Assembly: GCA_904063045.1 (NCBI GenBank)
Contig: CAJFCJ010000004.1
Location: 861,713-925,712, forward strand
From: Dimorphilus gyrociliatus
Lineage: Eukaryota > Annelida > Polychaeta > Dinophilidae
Length of the DNA stretch: 64,000 nt
Direction: 5' to 3'
Notes under the pieces: generated by a model
Database searches by the model: none
What the model saw: the letters and a program-made list of their open reading frames with translations, nothing else
What the model was told of the DNA's origin: nothing
Shown here: positions 61,501-64,000 of the stretch, one piece after another
How the letters are laid out: each line of letters starts with the position of its first letter
Position numbering within the stretch: position 1 is the first letter of the stretch
Position numbers and translations under genes: made by a program

Positions 61501-63837
61501 TCCCTTTTTTTCACGTTTGCCTATACATGAAAGAGTTCGTCTACATTGTCTTTGATTTTCATAATTTTCCTTTTATTTCTTATTCTATTTTATTACTGTT
61601 ATCTTCCCTTACAGTTTTGAAGACAATCCTGCCGTGCAGGTGAAGCTAATTTTAGAAGTTCATAAGAACGTCTTCTTTTACAAAGAGAGCAACTTCTATC
61701 CCGATTTAAACATAGAAGTTTCTAAATATTCGGCCAGACATATTGAATTTGGCCACATATTTATGGCAGTAAGAAGTAAGTAACGAAATCCTTTTGATAT
61801 ATTCGATTGAGTGATTCAATATGGTAATAGATAGGATGGAGAAAATATAGTAAAATCAATTGGAAACTAGGGTTGTACTATTTTTATCTTGGAAACTTTT
61901 TTCTCTTGTTTATATTTACAAAGATCCAACAACGAAATAAGTTGGGTGAATAATGACGTAGTTCCCCTTTATAATATAGTTTTCGGTTTCGTAAAGTGGC
62001 TACCCTGGGAAATTAGTGTTATTATTCATAAACCCCAAAATACCGTATCTGTCTTGTGTCAACTTTAAAAGCAAAGGCCAGTTAGGATGCGCATTATTTC
62101 ATTTATTCGTTTATGTAAACGCCACCCGCCCCTAATTCGGCTATAGCTCATACCTAATGCGTAGAAAAGGTCAAGATAAGGTTAGGAGCTGTTTTCCTTT
62201 GTTTTATAATAACATTTAATGAAAATTCCATCAGTTTGTTACCTTCTAATTAGTTTTTTAGTACCAAATTGCTCAGCTTGTGAGAAAAAATCCATTCCAT
62301 GAATCGTTTATTTTAATTTTCCTGTTACGAAATGAATAAATTAACGCACAGTAGGACACTTAAATTCCATATGTGCGTACGCGCGTGTATGTACAAGGTT
62401 TTTTTCTCCTTTTATCATTACGATTGATATATATCCAACAGAGAGCTGTCTATTTTTTTTTTATAAGAGAGGTTTTTTGTAACTTTCTCTTTATTTTTTA
62501 CGATTTTCATCTTACCTTCAACCCTCCCTCATCCTAAAAAAAAAGCGTAGTACAAAGAATGTTTTCCCCTTCATTTCCCTTTTTTCTAATGAAAAATTCT
62601 CTATCCTTCTGTCTGCCTGTCTATCTCTCAGCCTATATTGTTTTTCTCAATCTTTAAAGAAAGTATTGTTTGTTTTTTCTTTTTTGAAGTAAGATTCGGA
62701 AAGAAAAATATAGGCAATCGTTTCACTCCGTCGTTTTGCAGATGGGATAAGCTTTAAAGTTGTAATATTTGATCAATAGCACTCTCTACTTTTTATAGTT
62801 CTTATCTATAATTAGAATATTAGAAAAGTCAAGATTTTTGTTATCCCTTCGACATTTAAAGATGTGATTTAGTATTGATATATCATACATATTTTAACCT
62901 TGATAGCTTTCGTAATTTCCCAGTAAACTCTTGGGAATTAGATGGCTGTCTTGGCCACAATCTGTACGATAATCGATTTATAACTATTAGGCTAAAGGAG
63001 ATTTTCCTTTTGATTTTTGCTTAAAAACTTCAATACTTATTTTTATGTATCCTTAAATAGATGAAACTGAAATGGAACCATACAAAAAAAATCTATGCCC
63101 TATCGATAAAAATTACAAAGCAAACCTCAATTTAATTGAGTTTCCAGAAGAATGTCCGAATTCACGAGTTTATCAATGTGCTAACGGAAAAGAGTTAAAA
63201 ATTCAACAATCTTGTATGAAGAAGAGTAAGTAGAAAGAGTAAAATAGGTCTATTTGATTAATACCAGTCAGATTTAATAAAATACTTATTTCATATGCTC
63301 TTTCAATGCCATGATTGCTTACAGAATCCCTTCAACTATATTGCTTGGGCTGGTGGAAGAAACCAGGTTCTAATAAGAAAATTGGGGTTGTAAGACATGG
63401 GGATACAAAACCACCAAATTATAAGTGCTTCGTTAGTAACATTTTAATAGAGCTTTTATCATGCCAATCGTACTTATCATTATAATCCAATAGCATGCAT
63501 CGAGATCTGATAACGTAGAAACGTTGGTAACATTCAATCAAGGTATTCATATGGATTTGTGCGAGGCGGAACCAAGGGATTATTATAGTAGAGACGTCTA
63601 CACTTTTAGGAAGTTGGATGATTCAACTTGGAGTAAGATGATTTGTCGATTTCCCTCTTGGTTCGAGAGGCGGAAGTGGGTAGACATGTTGGGTAGATAT
63701 CGGTACGAGACTTGGAATACCGATAAGGAATTAAGAGAGAAATTGATTGATGGTGACGGAACGAGGACATTTAGATGTGTGGGAATTCGCTCTGATGACG
63801 ATCATTTTATAATCCATAGTGCAACATCCTCTTCATG
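49490..63837 (+). CDS. Secreted Cys-rich protein resembling the DUF7042-7045 family, 3' end outside window
   Basis: Coding exons are 49490-49550, 59791-59968, 61615-61775, 63061-63225, 63325-63431 and 63494 to about 63837, where a GTCAGT donor follows; the frame otherwise stops at 63892, so the gene probably continues past the window. Exon 1 encodes a signal peptide (MVYMLSLIHLCALLVFATGT). Later segments show the pattern of uncharacterised invertebrate extracellular/membrane proteins carrying DUF7042-7045: CKIGKELHGIWYD ... EECIAE; CPIDKNY ... EECPNSRVYQC ... QQSC; LYCLGWWKKPG ... NYKCF; and CRFPSWFERRKWVDM ... RTFRC ... FIIHSATSS. Function is unknown. The first intron is 10.2 kb, far longer than any other here. 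Linking exon 1 to exon 2 rests on phase (1/1), the signal peptide and the absence of another partner. An alternative exon 6 acceptor at 63519/63520 with a phase-1 donor is also possible. Confidence 0.7.
51654..51672. repeat. Short perfect inverted repeat
   Basis: TTGTCGT, a GTAAA loop, then ACGACAA; 7-bp arms. Lies in the 10.2-kb intron. Confidence 0.6.
52126..52146. repeat. GGCGTCA direct repeat, 14-bp period
   Basis: GGCGTCA at 52126-52132 and again at 52140-52146, separated by TTTGCAA. The core is the same GCGTC pentamer that clusters at 47 kb and 55 kb. Confidence 0.6.
52522..52558. repeat. (GA)n microsatellite
   Basis: About 37 bp of almost uninterrupted GA in the 10.2-kb intron. Confidence 0.85.
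55006..55100. promoter_or_regulatory. GCGTC/GACGC cluster with an AGATGGCG site
   Basis: GCGTC at 55006 and GACGC at 55027, 55079 and 55096 lie in a locally GC- and CpG-rich stretch together with CAGATGGCGT on the minus strand (55080-55089). No reading frame explains it. Intronic enhancer is the likely role, by inference. Confidence 0.35.
56562..56587. repeat. (CT)n microsatellite
   Basis: About 26 bp of CT repeat following a C-rich pyrimidine stretch. Confidence 0.85.
58937..58958. repeat. (TA)n microsatellite flanked by ACAG
   Basis: About ten TA units ending TATACAGTATATTA, the same end sequence seen after the (TA)n run at 2650. Confidence 0.8.
59969..61614 (+). other. Intron 2 of the secreted-protein gene (1.6 kb)
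   Basis: GTAAGT donor and CTTCCCTTACAG acceptor. AT-rich, with a TA-rich stretch near 61120-61190. No exon or RNA gene is seen. Confidence 0.6.
61776..63060 (+). other. Intron 3 of the secreted-protein gene (1.3 kb)
   Basis: GTAAGT donor and CCTTAAATAG acceptor. It includes pyrimidine-rich sequence near 62400-62680. No exon is seen. Confidence 0.6.
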
Positions 63838-64000
63838 GTCAGTTTATGTTTTTTCTGTCTATTATGTAATTACATTTCCTAGACGTCCCTAAACCTAATT
63901 GTAAAGCTTCGTACAACTGCAATTTCATAATGAATCGCGGGAATATTTAAAAATCAGTCTGCGAATTGTTATAGGCTTGATATTTATCATTCATTCATCA

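Overview
The window is nuclear DNA from an AT-rich, fairly compact animal genome. Its genes have canonical GT-AG introns as short as about 54-80 bp alongside a few of 1-10 kb. The gene set points to an invertebrate, most likely a protostome: an estrogen-related receptor, an ionotropic (IR-type) glutamate receptor without an amino-terminal domain, a four-WW NEDD4 ligase, a KLHL1/4/5-type kelch protein, and a secreted Cys-rich protein resembling the invertebrate DUF7042-7045 family. I cannot name the species. I see no bacterial operon, CRISPR array, tRNA, rRNA or recognisable transposon. All exon junctions were read by eye from splice sites, reading phase and family similarity; for seven of the eight genes they give a complete uninterrupted reading frame, and the eighth runs off the right edge.

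Layout, left to right. 205-4502 (-): seven-exon YeeE/YedE (TsuA-like) sulfur/thiosulfate transporter homologue, 400 aa. 4503-7000: divergent intergenic region. 7001-15579 (+): estrogen-related receptor (NR3B), three coding exons, 408 aa, with a GC-AG second intron and motif clusters in both introns. 15580-19368: convergent intergenic region. 19369-22677 (-): arginase with a predicted mitochondrial presequence, 337 aa. 23633-25025 (-): UBXN1 (UBA, zinc finger, coiled coil, UBX), 306 aa. 26789-31139 (-): NEDD4-family HECT ligase, 826 aa. 32011-36996 (-): BTB-BACK-kelch protein of the KLHL1/4/5 group, 673 aa in ten coding exons. 41271-41702 (-): an orphan exon whose phases would let it splice into the KLHL gene. 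43935-46073 (+): divergent IR/iGluR channel, 585 aa. 49490 to beyond the right edge (+): secreted Cys-rich protein with a 10.2-kb first intron, truncated by the window.

The genes do not form one pathway. Arginase, UBXN1, NEDD4 and KLHL are a run of minus-strand housekeeping or ubiquitin-related genes; the last three share a ubiquitin theme (p97/ubiquitin adaptor, HECT E3, probable Cullin-3 adaptor), which is probably coincidental. The most unusual gene is the intron-bearing animal TsuA-like transporter. Sulfide oxidation in animal mitochondria yields thiosulfate, and a membrane carrier for it would be of physiological interest. The most unusual non-coding signals are CTCF-like motifs on either side of the IR gene, an intronic bZIP-site cluster with a TATA box in the ERR gene, a CpG-bearing GCGTC/GACGC cluster at about 47 kb, and several perfect short inverted repeats in intergenic DNA.
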